Origin: CAWGAJ01 sp963820545
Lineage (GTDB): Bacteria; Planctomycetota; Planctomycetia; Pirellulales; Thermoguttaceae
Assembly (NCBI GenBank): GCA_963820545.1
Contig: CAWGAJ010000004.1
Span: 1-64,000 of the forward strand
DNA: 64,000 nt
Direction of reading: 5' to 3'
A model generated the notes under the pieces. It was not told where the DNA came from. It was given only the letters and a program-made list of their open reading frames with translations, and did no database searches. Positions within the stretch are counted from its first letter, which is position 1. Every line of letters starts with the position of its first letter. Shown one piece after another: positions 18,961 to 27,368 of this stretch. Both the position numbers and the translations under genes were made by a program.

Positions 18961-20143
18961 CGGGCCAAAGGGGAGACTGGGACTCGTAAGCTGGATGGCC
19001 GGTTGTCGCATAAAGCACGGTTTCAAACGTAAATGAAGTATAGTTCCGCAGGTAAAATTTATAATCCAGTTGTAAGCTTTCCAGATAGAGCGGAATATCC
19101 CATATGTGATTCGGTGCATGATAAACGCTGATGCCCAGATCAGGTCTATATTCCTTAATCAGCATTTCGGCTCCCTGGAGCGCTTCCATTTCCACTCCTT
19201 CCACATCCATGGTAATCATAGTTGGTTTGAAGTCGGGTATGACATGATCCAGCATCACACACTGAATGACCGACTTGCCTTGCTCGGAGATCATGCTGCT
19301 AATCTTGTTGTCAGATTCAAAATTAAGTTGCGTTTCATGGCTATAAACCCCACACGGAAAGGCGATTACTCTTTGGGCTATTTTGTTATGTTTAGAGCGT
19401 AAATATTGCGTCAACATTTCAAAGTTCTTCAGATCCGGTTCAAAACAAGCGACTGCCTCGACCTTGCCATGCAAATCAAATAGCTGCATCACCGTATCGC
19501 CGTTATACGCGCCGCAGTTGATAACGCGGGAATATCCCTTGCTTAATTTGATATCTCTGGGAAAATACTGTTCCTCCAGAGAATGGGCGGGGATTGGAAT
19601 GGGAATTCTTTGCATATGCGTTTGAATAAAGCGGGTGAATATTTCCCGGCTAAAATCATCCGCAAAAAGATCAAGGCACGCTATAATCTTCTCTTTGTTG
19701 TCTAAATAATAATTAAATCCCTTCTTTTCCAGTTCCGCTGGTGTATGAAGAAGATGATATTCATAGATGTCAGTTGCAAGTAATACATTTTTAAACCCTA
19801 AACTGCGCAGGCAATGGAATATCTCCGCATAAAATTCCCTCTTCCCAATGGTAATCACAACTACGGCATTTTCTTGCTCTTCTTTAGTGGGCCTATATTC
19901 AAGAGGAGAAAACGCCGGAATCCCCAAATGGGTCTCGCCAGTTTTAAATTTGCGGTCAAGGACAATAGACGCCTTTAATCCATATTTCTTTAAAACAAAA
20001 AATGAGAAAGTAATATAGCCCCAACCCGCCCCGTAAAGGATTATCTTTTTCTGGCCAAGTAAATCGTGCACGCAGTTTGCCGAATTATCAGGAAAAGATG
20101 CTTGCTTAAAGAAGTCCTGAATTGTTTTTTGGTAATTGTTCAT
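18884..20143 (-). CDS. FkbM-family SAM methyltransferase with N-terminal nucleotide-binding-like domain
   Basis: This protein of 419 residues has an N-terminal domain of about 150 residues with KKIILYGAGWGYITF, a Rossmann-like motif seen in several polysaccharide proteins. An FkbM methyltransferase domain follows (VINCGAYNGDTVMQLFD for SAM binding, FEPDLKNF, MITMDVEGVEMEALQGAE). FkbM enzymes O-methylate sugars or lipids. The ATG at 20143 is chosen because AAGGAG lies 9 bases before it. A GTG at 20152 would add three residues. The methyltransferase domain should end near FETVLYAT. The last 35 or so residues are a tail shared with the radical SAM protein. The gene is AT-rich compared with the cluster core. 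Confidence 0.85.
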   Translation of the reverse strand: MNNYQKTIQDFFKQASFPDNSANCVHDLLGQKKIILYGAGWGYITFSFFVLKKYGLKASIVLDRKFKTGETHLGIPAFSPLEYRPTKEEQENAVVVITIGKREFYAEIFHCLRSLGFKNVLLATDIYEYHLLHTPAELEKKGFNYYLDNKEKIIACLDLFADDFSREIFTRFIQTHMQRIPIPIPAHSLEEQYFPRDIKLSKGYSRVINCGAYNGDTVMQLFDLHGKVEAVACFEPDLKNFEMLTQYLRSKHNKIAQRVIAFPCGVYSHETQLNFESDNKISSMISEQGKSVIQCVMLDHVIPDFKPTMITMDVEGVEMEALQGAEMLIKEYRPDLGISVYHAPNHIWDIPLYLESLQLDYKFYLRNYTSFTFETVLYATTGHPAYESQSPLWPEISSETPVGLGPHFVPPVITSPKAA

Positions 20144-20167
20144 GCGTTTCACTCCTTTCTTTTGCGC

Positions 20168-20275
20168 TCAGGGTGACATAAATCGACCTTCCGCAACAAA
20201 AACTATCCGTGCGCGTAAAGATAGCTCGCCCGGCGGCATGTCGGTAATTACTGCTCCATACTTACAGGACTCCAT
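20168..20275 (-). pseudogene. Fossil N-terminus of a second radical SAM gene copy
   Basis: An ATG at 20275 lies in the same leader (GTGGGAGGCACACATGGA) as the intact radical SAM gene at 18674. The 35-residue product contains YGAVITDMPPGELSLRA, matching FGSVLTDMPLGVLALSA of the intact protein. About 30 residues are missing between the first codons and this motif, and a stop follows at 20168. It precedes the FkbM gene. Confidence 0.7.
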
Positions 20276-20312
20276 GTGTGCCTCCCACATGTTGTCTCTG
20301 CGGAATTAAATA

Positions 20313-20733
20313 GAAACGCAATCATTGCATGTGTCAGATCGGCCGCCGCCCCAAGTTACACCATCGGCCTGGACCGAAATTCCACCTGCCCACGAAGAGA
20401 AGTCTTAATCCTTTAACCTAGAGTCGCCATTTCCATGATGGTTCTCTATATCAGAAACGCAATCATTGCATGTGTCAGATCGGCCGCCGCCCCAAGTTAC
20501 ACCATCGGCCTGGACCGAAATTCCACCTGCCCACGAAGAGAAGTCTTAATCCTTTAACATAGAGTCGCCACTTCCATGTGGTTCTCTATATCAGAAACGC
20601 AATCCTTGCATGTGTCAGATCGGCCGCCGCCCCAAGTTACACCATCGGCCTGGACCGAAATTCCACCTGCCCACGAAGAGAAGTCTTAATCCTTTAACAT
20701 AGAGTCGCCACTTCCATGATGGTTCTCTATATC
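20313..20733. repeat. Three tandem copies of a 140-base repeat made of decayed rfbF 5' end
   Basis: Units begin at about 20317, 20458 and 20598 (marker CGCAATCNTTGCATGTGTCAG), giving periods of 141 and 140 bases, and are nearly identical. On the minus strand each has an ATG, then VEFRSRPMV, then a stop, which is a further-decayed version of the rfbF remnant at 18725-18835. The array fills the spacer between the GT39-like gene and the FkbM gene. The remaining bases 20734-20875 show no gene. Confidence 0.9.
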
Positions 20734-20875
20734 GGTTTTTATGGAAGGTACTTATTATACCGTGTCTTTTTTTACAGTAAAAGCCCAGTTTCTCGGGCCG
20801 ATGCGGGGGATATTGGTGCGCCGAAGCCCTGATCTGATTTGCCACCCCATCTATAAATACCGCATCTTCTTTGTT

Positions 20876-22580
20876 TTATTTTTCTTGCCATGGCGTAACA
20901 CGTTGATACACGTACACCCCCTCAAACTCCTTGTTGAAGTTTTCGATCGGTCGGAATGATCGCCAAAACATCTCCGGGCGAATCCGCTCGTCCCAGAATA
21001 CGTCGAGGGCCTTAACGACTTTGTAAGTGAAGTACTTGCCATTCAGAAGTTGTATGGATATTTTGTTTTCCACTTGGGTACGACCAAAGAAGATGAAGTA
21101 GTCGGGTGGGACCAGACCAATGAAATGAATGGGCGGCAAAGAGGCAAATTGTTTTTCTTGCTTCCGCGAATACTCCAAGTGCCAGGCATATACCGGATGC
21201 GGCGCATGATACATGAGCGGTGACCCCATGTACTCCGGCATTACCCAGATGCTCTCCCCCTTCTGCACAAATTCATTAATCCACTCGACGGCGACGCTTG
21301 TTGAAGTTGCCCGCGGGTTCCAAAGTTCTCCCGCAAATTCGGCGGGCCTGCAGCACCACAGGTCTGGCGATAAAGGATGATTCAGCACATTAAACCCAAA
21401 CACCACGACGGCCAGTGGCAAAGCCAACCACCACCTATTTTCCACGAGCGACACGATGACCAGAACCGACAAACCGATGCACAATGGGATCATGGCCGGG
21501 AGGTAGCGAACATCGGCCACATTAGTCATCCCCACCGGCTGTGGAGAGAGAATAGCAACGATGACGGTATAACAGATGACGGCAATTATTCCCCGCAAGA
21601 GCCAAACGTTTCGCCTCCAAAGGTACGCCAGCGGCGCGGCCAGCATGATCATGCCCCCGCAGAATTCGCAGTTGTTAAGGTCCCGAAAGTTCCACCAGAT
21701 CAGCGTCAACTTTTCCAGGAGCAGATTTCCTTCGGGGATGTTCGTCAACCCCGCCTTGAGCCCAATCGGGTTGTAGATCCACACCGTGACGATGCCCACA
21801 AGTACCTGCGAACCGAGAAGCAGGAACCACTGGCCTAGCGTCGGCCGCCGCTTATGGCGCGCGAACAGCAGGTAATCACAGGCCAGCACGGCGTATAATC
21901 CGGCGAACGGCAGGTAATGGGTCCACAGCAACAGCCAGGACGCCAGCATCATCCAGATGATGCCGCTCCACTGCCCGTTCCAATTTAGATACAGATAAAC
22001 AATCACCAGCGAGAGCAAAGTCGCCAATGAGAAGTAGCGGCCTTGGCGGCAGAAGAGAAAAAACGAAACGTTGCATAGCAAGCCCATCGACAGCACAATC
22101 CAGGTCGCCGTTGTTAACCGACTCCGGGCCATCCAGTACAGGAGCAACGCCACGCTCAACAAGCCGCAGATGGCAAACGGCATTCGCGGCCATAAAGAAC
22201 TCGTGCCGCTCACGCCCACAAACGGCGCTGCCAGGTAAAAAGAACCGGGAACTTCATACCGGTCGCGCAGATTTATCATGGCCTTGGCGCCGCGAGTCGC
22301 ATATAAATTGTGATCGATCAAGGCGCAGGTGTCGCCGGTGCGCGATTCCCCGGGCGTACAGCGCCGTGTCCGCCTCGTCGCACCACAGCGGATAATGCCC
22401 CAGGCGAAAGAAAAGGAGCCCACATGATAGGACCAGAACCACGATGCTCAGCGGCAACCATACTCGCCAATCAGCCGGCTGCCCGCCCAGCGCCGCCGCC
22501 GCGACGGTCGACTGGGAACGCAATGCGGCGCTGCGAAATTCTCGGCTCAGAGCTTTTCCTTTACGTTTGCCGGATACCAT
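20876..22580 (-). CDS. GT39/ArnT-like integral membrane glycosyltransferase (frameshifted)
   Basis: This polytopic protein has about ten hydrophobic helices. The first periplasmic loop contains PLWCDEADTALYARG, with the acidic pair typical of GT-C enzymes that use polyprenyl-phosphate sugars. A soluble C-terminal part (VYAWHLEYSRKQEKQF onwards) follows. The two frames meet around 22340-22355 (ARGIA to TGDTCALIDHNLYATRG). It is the first gene after the promoter at 22638-22667 and so opens the minus-strand polysaccharide locus. The acceptor is unknown. Confidence 0.75.
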
Positions 22581-22637
22581 ATCTTCAAGAAATCAAATTG
22601 GCATGGATAAAAAAAACAAAATTATTTGAATTCTCTT

Positions 22638-22667
22638 TATATAGACAAAACCGGCTTCCTTTGTCAA
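22638..22667 (-). promoter_or_regulatory. Sigma-70-type promoter upstream of the polysaccharide locus
   Basis: On the minus strand a perfect TTGACA (22662-22667) is followed after 18 bases by TATATA (22638-22643). The first gene starts about 55 bases downstream at 22580. No competing gene overlaps the site. Confidence 0.6.
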
Positions 22668-22679
22668 TAAGCTGTGCTA

Positions 22680-23076
22680 CTCCTTCGGGCGATTTCGCCT
22701 AAAGTGCGGTCGCTGGGCTGGACAAACACTATCAAAGTACGGCTGCGGCCGGCCAGGATTCCCACACTAGGGAGGCGAGGAGATGTTGAGCCTCCCAAAA
22801 CCGATGCGTATCTATCCGTGTGCCTGCACTGCTCGCCTTCAGTGCCGATAGGCGGCGGATCGTCGCCCTGGACCGCAATACCGGCAATCGCATTCTCAGA
22901 TCCACAAAAACGAAAGACTCGCCACCAGACCCGCGTGCGGCACGGATTGTTGGCAGTTAGAACTTCTCGAGACAGTTGACCCTGATCTTCGTTTCCTTCA
23001 TCCGGCTTTCGCCGATCCGCTCGGCGTCGTTGCCGTTGGTGTTGCCGAAATGCACAACCGGGTTCGTGCATCTCCT
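22680..23076. other. Gene-poor spacer with possible gene remnants
   Basis: No intact gene is convincing here. On the minus strand 22957-23060 can encode NPVVHFGNTNGNDAERIGES then RMKETKIRVNCLEKF and a stop, which looks protein-like but has no proper start. On the plus strand around 22840-22940 the text RRIVALDRNTGNRIL resembles a PQQ-type beta-propeller repeat and is also cut short. Both may be eroded ends of lost genes. Confidence 0.25.
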
Positions 23077-23078
23077 GC

Positions 23079-23924
23079 TCAGTTGCCCTCGGGCGTCTTC
23101 ATCCGGAACTCCCTCCCGGCAAAGAAGAGCGCCGCGGCCGTGGCCAGGACCAGGCCCACGCCCAGCAGCGTCAGCACGCACGTCCGCGCCTCCGGCGCCG
23201 TCGCTAGATCGATCGACCACTCCTTCCCGCTTGCCGGCTCCAGCCAGCGCAGCACAAGCACCCGGAAGTAATACATCACCGTCAACCGCCGGGCAACCAT
23301 GTCGATACTGGCCAGCACTCCTTCAAAGAGGACGATGTAGGCCACACCCACCAAGAGTGAACGCCGCATGAGCAGTCCCAAAAAGCCAAATAGCCCGCAG
23401 TATCCGACCTGAGCCAGCGTCAGCAGGCCGGCCGTTATCAGCGCCTGCTTGACCAGCCCCGCGGTAGCCGGCTCGCTCGCCGTTAGGGCAATGACCGCCA
23501 GCGTGGCCGTAGTGAACACCGCCGTCAGCAGCGAGGTCATCAACAGCGTCGCCAGCAGCTTGGTCAGATACAGCGCCCAGCGCGGCAGCGGCCGCAGCAA
23601 TAGGTAGGTCAGCGTCTGTTCCTCGACTTCGTCCTGGATGATGCCCGCCGCGTACAGCAGCGCCGCCAGCGGCGCCAGTGCATGTGGAATGAGGTTGAAG
23701 ACCAGAGCGAACTGGAGATTCTCGGTGGGAGGCGCGTGTCGCGACGCCAGATTGACCACCGCGGCTAGCACGCCCGGCAGGGCAAACAAAAGCGATAGCA
23801 CCAGCAGCCGCCGGCCGCGGACTTGCTGGCGCAGCGTCAATACGAACAGCGTGGCCAGAGCGCCCGGATTGGGACGCCGCGACAGGACGACGGCATCGGT
23901 AATAACATTCGTCAGAGGTTTCAT
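23079..23924 (-). CDS. ABC-2 type transporter permease
   Basis: This 281-residue membrane protein has six hydrophobic segments (for example LLVLSLLFALPGVLAAVVNL and LLATLLMTSLLTAVFTTATL) and ends with EFRMKTPEGN. Its ATG at 23924 overlaps the stop of the upstream ATPase gene (ATGA), so the two are translationally coupled. The pair is the second half of a four-gene transporter set. The cargo is unknown. Exporters of this type act on lipids, polysaccharides or drugs, or serve in gliding and stress responses. Confidence 0.8.
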   Translation of the reverse strand: MKPLTNVITDAVVLSRRPNPGALATLFVLTLRQQVRGRRLLVLSLLFALPGVLAAVVNLASRHAPPTENLQFALVFNLIPHALAPLAALLYAAGIIQDEVEEQTLTYLLLRPLPRWALYLTKLLATLLMTSLLTAVFTTATLAVIALTASEPATAGLVKQALITAGLLTLAQVGYCGLFGFLGLLMRRSLLVGVAYIVLFEGVLASIDMVARRLTVMYYFRVLVLRWLEPASGKEWSIDLATAPEARTCVLTLLGVGLVLATAAALFFAGREFRMKTPEGN

Positions 23925-24847
23925 TTGCCCACCAGGTACTTGAATACGGCTTCCAGGTTATCGTCCTCCGAGTAGACTTCTCTGAGCGCGGTATTGTCCT
24001 CCAGCGACAACGCCGGCAAGCGGGCGTAGAAAGCGTCGGGGCGGCGAGTCTCCACCATCACGGCCTTGTCGCGCTCAAGTATCTTCACGCTCTCGACGTC
24101 CTCCCAGCGGACCAGCTTGGCCGCCAGTGCCCGGTAATCGTCGCAGACCAGAACAATCCGATGAGGGTGCCGGTCGATCAGGTCGCGAATTTCTCGCACT
24201 TGGCCCTCGGCCACCAGCCGGCCGCGGTGCAAGAGGATGACATTCGGCGTGAGCGCCTCCACCTCGTGCAGCACGTGACTGGAGACCACTACGCTGCGCC
24301 CGGTCCCATCCATGCCGCGGATCACCTCCAGCAGGTCCCGCCGGGCTACCGGGTCGGTGCCGGTAAAAGGCTCGTCCAGAAACAGCACGCGCGGCTCGTG
24401 GACCAGCGCCTGGGCCAGCTTCGTCCGCTGCCGCATCCCCTTGGAGTAGCCGCGGATCGGCCGGCGCATGTGCTCGGTCATGCCCACCACGGCCAGGGTT
24501 TTCTCAGCCGCCGCCGCGGCCTCGAGCCGGCCCATCCCCGTAAGCCTGGCACAGGTGCGGACGAAGTCGTATCCGGTCATCCACTCGTAAAAGGCGTCCT
24601 GCTCGGGACAGAGGCCGACGTGTCGCATCAGGGCCGGGTTGTTCCAGGCCCGGTGCCCGAGGACGCGTACACTCCCCTGGCTTGGCCGGAGTTGCCCCGT
24701 GGCCAGTTGCAGCAGCGTGGACTTGCCGGCCCCGTTGGGACCGAGCAGCCCCGTGATGCCGGGAGGAATCCTCACCGTCAGCTTATTCAGGCCGATAACA
24801 TTGCCGTACCATTTGGAGACGCCGTCGAACTCGACCACGGGCGTCAC
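23921..24847 (-). CDS. ABC transporter ATP-binding protein (second of the set)
   Basis: This 308-residue ATPase has Walker A GLLGPNGAGKST, the signature region RGYSKGMRQRTKLAQALVHE, Walker B VLFLDEPFTGTDP and the H-loop SSHVLHE. A C-terminal domain of about 90 residues follows, common in ABC-2 exporters. The GTG at 24847 is chosen because it overlaps the stop of the upstream permease as GTGA and puts VVEFDGVSKWYG at the N-terminus. A start further upstream would overlap the permease by 46 bases or more. Confidence 0.88.
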   Translation of the reverse strand: MTPVVEFDGVSKWYGNVIGLNKLTVRIPPGITGLLGPNGAGKSTLLQLATGQLRPSQGSVRVLGHRAWNNPALMRHVGLCPEQDAFYEWMTGYDFVRTCARLTGMGRLEAAAAAEKTLAVVGMTEHMRRPIRGYSKGMRQRTKLAQALVHEPRVLFLDEPFTGTDPVARRDLLEVIRGMDGTGRSVVVSSHVLHEVEALTPNVILLHRGRLVAEGQVREIRDLIDRHPHRIVLVCDDYRALAAKLVRWEDVESVKILERDKAVMVETRRPDAFYARLPALSLEDNTALREVYSEDDNLEAVFKYLVGK

Positions 24848-26055
24848 TGCAGCCGGTCCAGCGATTTCACGCGTGTGCTCAAAGTCCATAGTGAAAGTCC
24901 CAACAGGCCGGCCAGGACGCCGGCCGACCATATCCACGGATACTGCGGTACGAACTGGTCTGCGAAGCGGCGATTGTTGATCGCTGCCGCCGCCGCCCCC
25001 GGCCCGCCGCCTAATAACGGCTTCAGCGCGGCCCGCGGCACTTCGATGGCACGGCCAATCTCCACCCAGGCGGCATCAGTGTTCAACAGCGCCTCGCCCA
25101 AGCGCTGGAGGTTGGCAGTGTAGGAGCAGAGCGGCCGCCAGTTGGTCGGTGCCGCTTCGGCCTCCGCTCGTTCGACGAGCTCTCCCATACGCTGCCACGT
25201 TGGGCCTCTGGCAGCCTGCTTGCGCTGGCGCTGTTTCGACGAGGACTGGTCAGGATCAGGGGGTTGGTCGCGCGCCGGCGACTCATTGGCCCGGGCCATC
25301 TCTTCCTGCCTGATGCTGTGGTAGAGGGCCCTGTGCTGGATGCCGGCCAGCACGCCCGCGACCGTCGAGCTGATGACCCACAAGCCGACCCACGCGATGC
25401 CCACGTAGAGCGACCGTCGCGACAGGGACGACAGGGCCAGCATCAGGGTCCCGGTCGAGACAACAATCACCAGCCCATACAGGACACTGGCCAGCAGCAA
25501 ACGCCAGGTTTCGCGGATCACACCCAGGTCGAGGCTGAAGCAGACGCCTAGCACGTAGGCGGCGATCGCCGGCACGACCGCCACCGCGGCCACTAGCGCG
25601 GCAATTACACCCAGCTTGCCGAGGAAGTAATCCAGTCGCCTGAGCGGGCGGGAAAAATACAGCGGCAGGGCGTTAAAGCGCAGGTCGCGGCTGATCAGGT
25701 TCGGCCCCACCATCACCACTAACAGCATGATGAAGAAAGTCTCGAACCTGAAGAACATCGAATACGAGATCGTCCACACCGCATGTCGGTAGGCGTGCGG
25801 GTCGGCGGCGATGCCCAGCGGGAGGATCGGCTTTAGCAAATCCAGTATTGTCTGTGTTCCTTGCTCGAACAATCCCCAGAGAGCAAGGACGGCGACCAGG
25901 ATGATGGCCGGCAGCCACGCCAGCAGCACTAGGATGCGGACGATCCAGCCATTGAACTGTCCACGCAGCCCCTGCCTGGTGATGGCCAGCCAGCGCCAGG
26001 CGTGACCCGACAGCACGCCTTTCCAGTGCTGATATCCCTGATCAAAAATTGGCAT
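24844..26055 (-). CDS. ABC-2 type transporter permease with large charged insert
   Basis: This protein of about 403 residues starts MPIFDQGYQHWKGVL. It has six or so membrane helices, including a long hydrophilic insertion between the fifth and the last (about residues 240-350) that is rich in Arg, Lys, Gln and Glu. It is coupled to the ATPase upstream (26061) and the next ATPase downstream. RDLRFNALPLYFSRPLRRLD is the cytoplasmic coupling region usual in ABC-2 permeases. An ATG at 26064 would add three residues. Confidence 0.8.
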   Translation of the reverse strand: MPIFDQGYQHWKGVLSGHAWRWLAITRQGLRGQFNGWIVRILVLLAWLPAIILVAVLALWGLFEQGTQTILDLLKPILPLGIAADPHAYRHAVWTISYSMFFRFETFFIMLLVVMVGPNLISRDLRFNALPLYFSRPLRRLDYFLGKLGVIAALVAAVAVVPAIAAYVLGVCFSLDLGVIRETWRLLLASVLYGLVIVVSTGTLMLALSSLSRRSLYVGIAWVGLWVISSTVAGVLAGIQHRALYHSIRQEEMARANESPARDQPPDPDQSSSKQRQRKQAARGPTWQRMGELVERAEAEAAPTNWRPLCSYTANLQRLGEALLNTDAAWVEIGRAIEVPRAALKPLLGGGPGAAAAAINNRRFADQFVPQYPWIWSAGVLAGLLGLSLWTLSTRVKSLDRLQ

Positions 26056-26060
26056 AATAA

Positions 26061-26975
26061 TCAATTATTGTCATGTTCAAGGGCCTTCAGGAAAACTTCC
26101 TCAAGCGTGCTTCTCTGCGGCCGCAGGTGGCGGATCTGCTCGCCCGCGGCGACGGCGAGAGTCCATAGCATCTGTTCCGACTGTCCCGATGGCAGGCGTA
26201 CCAGAAGGCTCTGGTCCTGAGACTTCACGCTGCAACCCGCCTCGCCAAGACGACGTGCGAAAGACATTGCGTCTGTTTTTACCCGCACTTCATAGCAATG
26301 TTCGTGCAGGTCCTTCAACTCCTGAATCAGCCCCTCCGCCACCAGCCGACCGTGGTCTAAAACAAGGACGTGATCGCAGACGAACTCCACGTCGGGCAGC
26401 AGATGGCTGGAGAAGAGCAGGCTCATCTCCTTGCCGTGAGCCAAATCACGGGCCAGCTCAAGCATCTCCTGGCGCCCCGCCGGGTCCATGCCGTTGGTGG
26501 GCTCGTCGAGAATCAAGAGACGCGGATCGTGGACCAGGGCCGCCGCCAACTTCAAACGCTGCTTCATGCCGGCCGAGTATGACTCCACGGGTCGGTAGCG
26601 GGTCTCGCCTAAACCGACATAATTGAGCACTTCGTGGGCGCGCTGCAGGGCGCAGATGCGGGACATCCCGCACAGCTCTCCGGCATAGGCGACGAATCCC
26701 ACCCCGGGAACGCCGGGAAAGAGGCACTCGTCCTCGGGCACAAAGCCAACTGCCTGGCGGATGTCAAGCCGTCGGGTGCGCAGATCCAGACTAAGCACCT
26801 CGCCCGATCCCGAATCGATCGAGATCAGCCCCAGCAGTGCGCGGATCATGGTCGTCTTACCCGCCCCGTTCGGGCCGAGAAGCCCAACAGCGCCGGCTGG
26901 TACCGCCACCGACAGTCCACCTAGGGCCCTGATCTTGCCGTAGGTCTTAGTAATATTGTGCAGCGTAAACAACAT
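26061..26975 (-). CDS. ABC transporter ATP-binding protein (first of the set)
   Basis: This 304-residue ATPase has Walker A GLLGPNGAGKTT, signature SYSAGMKQRLKLAAALVHD, Walker B LLILDEPTNGMDP and H-loop SSHLLPD. The C-terminus has the regulatory-like tail ending in LEEVFLKALEHDN. It leads the four-gene transporter operon. Having two ATPases and two permeases suggests a heteromeric exporter or two paralogous exporters. Confidence 0.88.
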   Translation of the reverse strand: MLFTLHNITKTYGKIRALGGLSVAVPAGAVGLLGPNGAGKTTMIRALLGLISIDSGSGEVLSLDLRTRRLDIRQAVGFVPEDECLFPGVPGVGFVAYAGELCGMSRICALQRAHEVLNYVGLGETRYRPVESYSAGMKQRLKLAAALVHDPRLLILDEPTNGMDPAGRQEMLELARDLAHGKEMSLLFSSHLLPDVEFVCDHVLVLDHGRLVAEGLIQELKDLHEHCYEVRVKTDAMSFARRLGEAGCSVKSQDQSLLVRLPSGQSEQMLWTLAVAAGEQIRHLRPQRSTLEEVFLKALEHDNN

Positions 26976-27189
26976 CGCAAGCGTGGTGCCTATTGGTGGA
27001 GGATCGAGCCTGACCGCAGATTATCACAATACTATATTCACTGTAGGGCAGATAGTCTTGGGAGAAGGGGTTCACATGCAAATCAAAAAGATCGCCTCTC
27101 CTCAGTGTTTTATATGGTATACCACCTACTTTTCCCTCGCCCTTCATCCCTCATCTTGTACCCCCCCGATATTCTTTCTTCCCTAACCA

Positions 27190-27218
27190 TTTTCATTCAT
27201 CTCGCTGTCGGTTATAAT
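27190..27218 (+). promoter_or_regulatory. Sigma-70-type promoter for the alpha-CTD/sigma4 protein
   Basis: A perfect TATAAT (27213-27218) lies 17 bases after TTTTCA (27190-27195). Transcription would start about 140 bases before the chosen ATG at 27369. The 393-base spacer 26976-27368 contains no other convincing gene. Confidence 0.5.
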
Positions 27219-27368
27219 ATTTTTTTGAAAGAGGGGGGTTTTTTACGCTAAGTTCGTGTGGAAATAGCGCGGTGGCGGCGTGCTTACGCTTCGCGAAAGC
27301 GTGCTCAAAATCCCAAAGTGAACGCGCTTATTCAAACGAAAATGCGCATTAGTACAAAGGGTATAACC

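Noticed and set aside
18725..20733. CRISPR array or insertion sequence at the repeats
   Set aside because: Units are 140 bases with no spacer variation, no cas genes or transposase lie nearby, and the text derives from rfbF.
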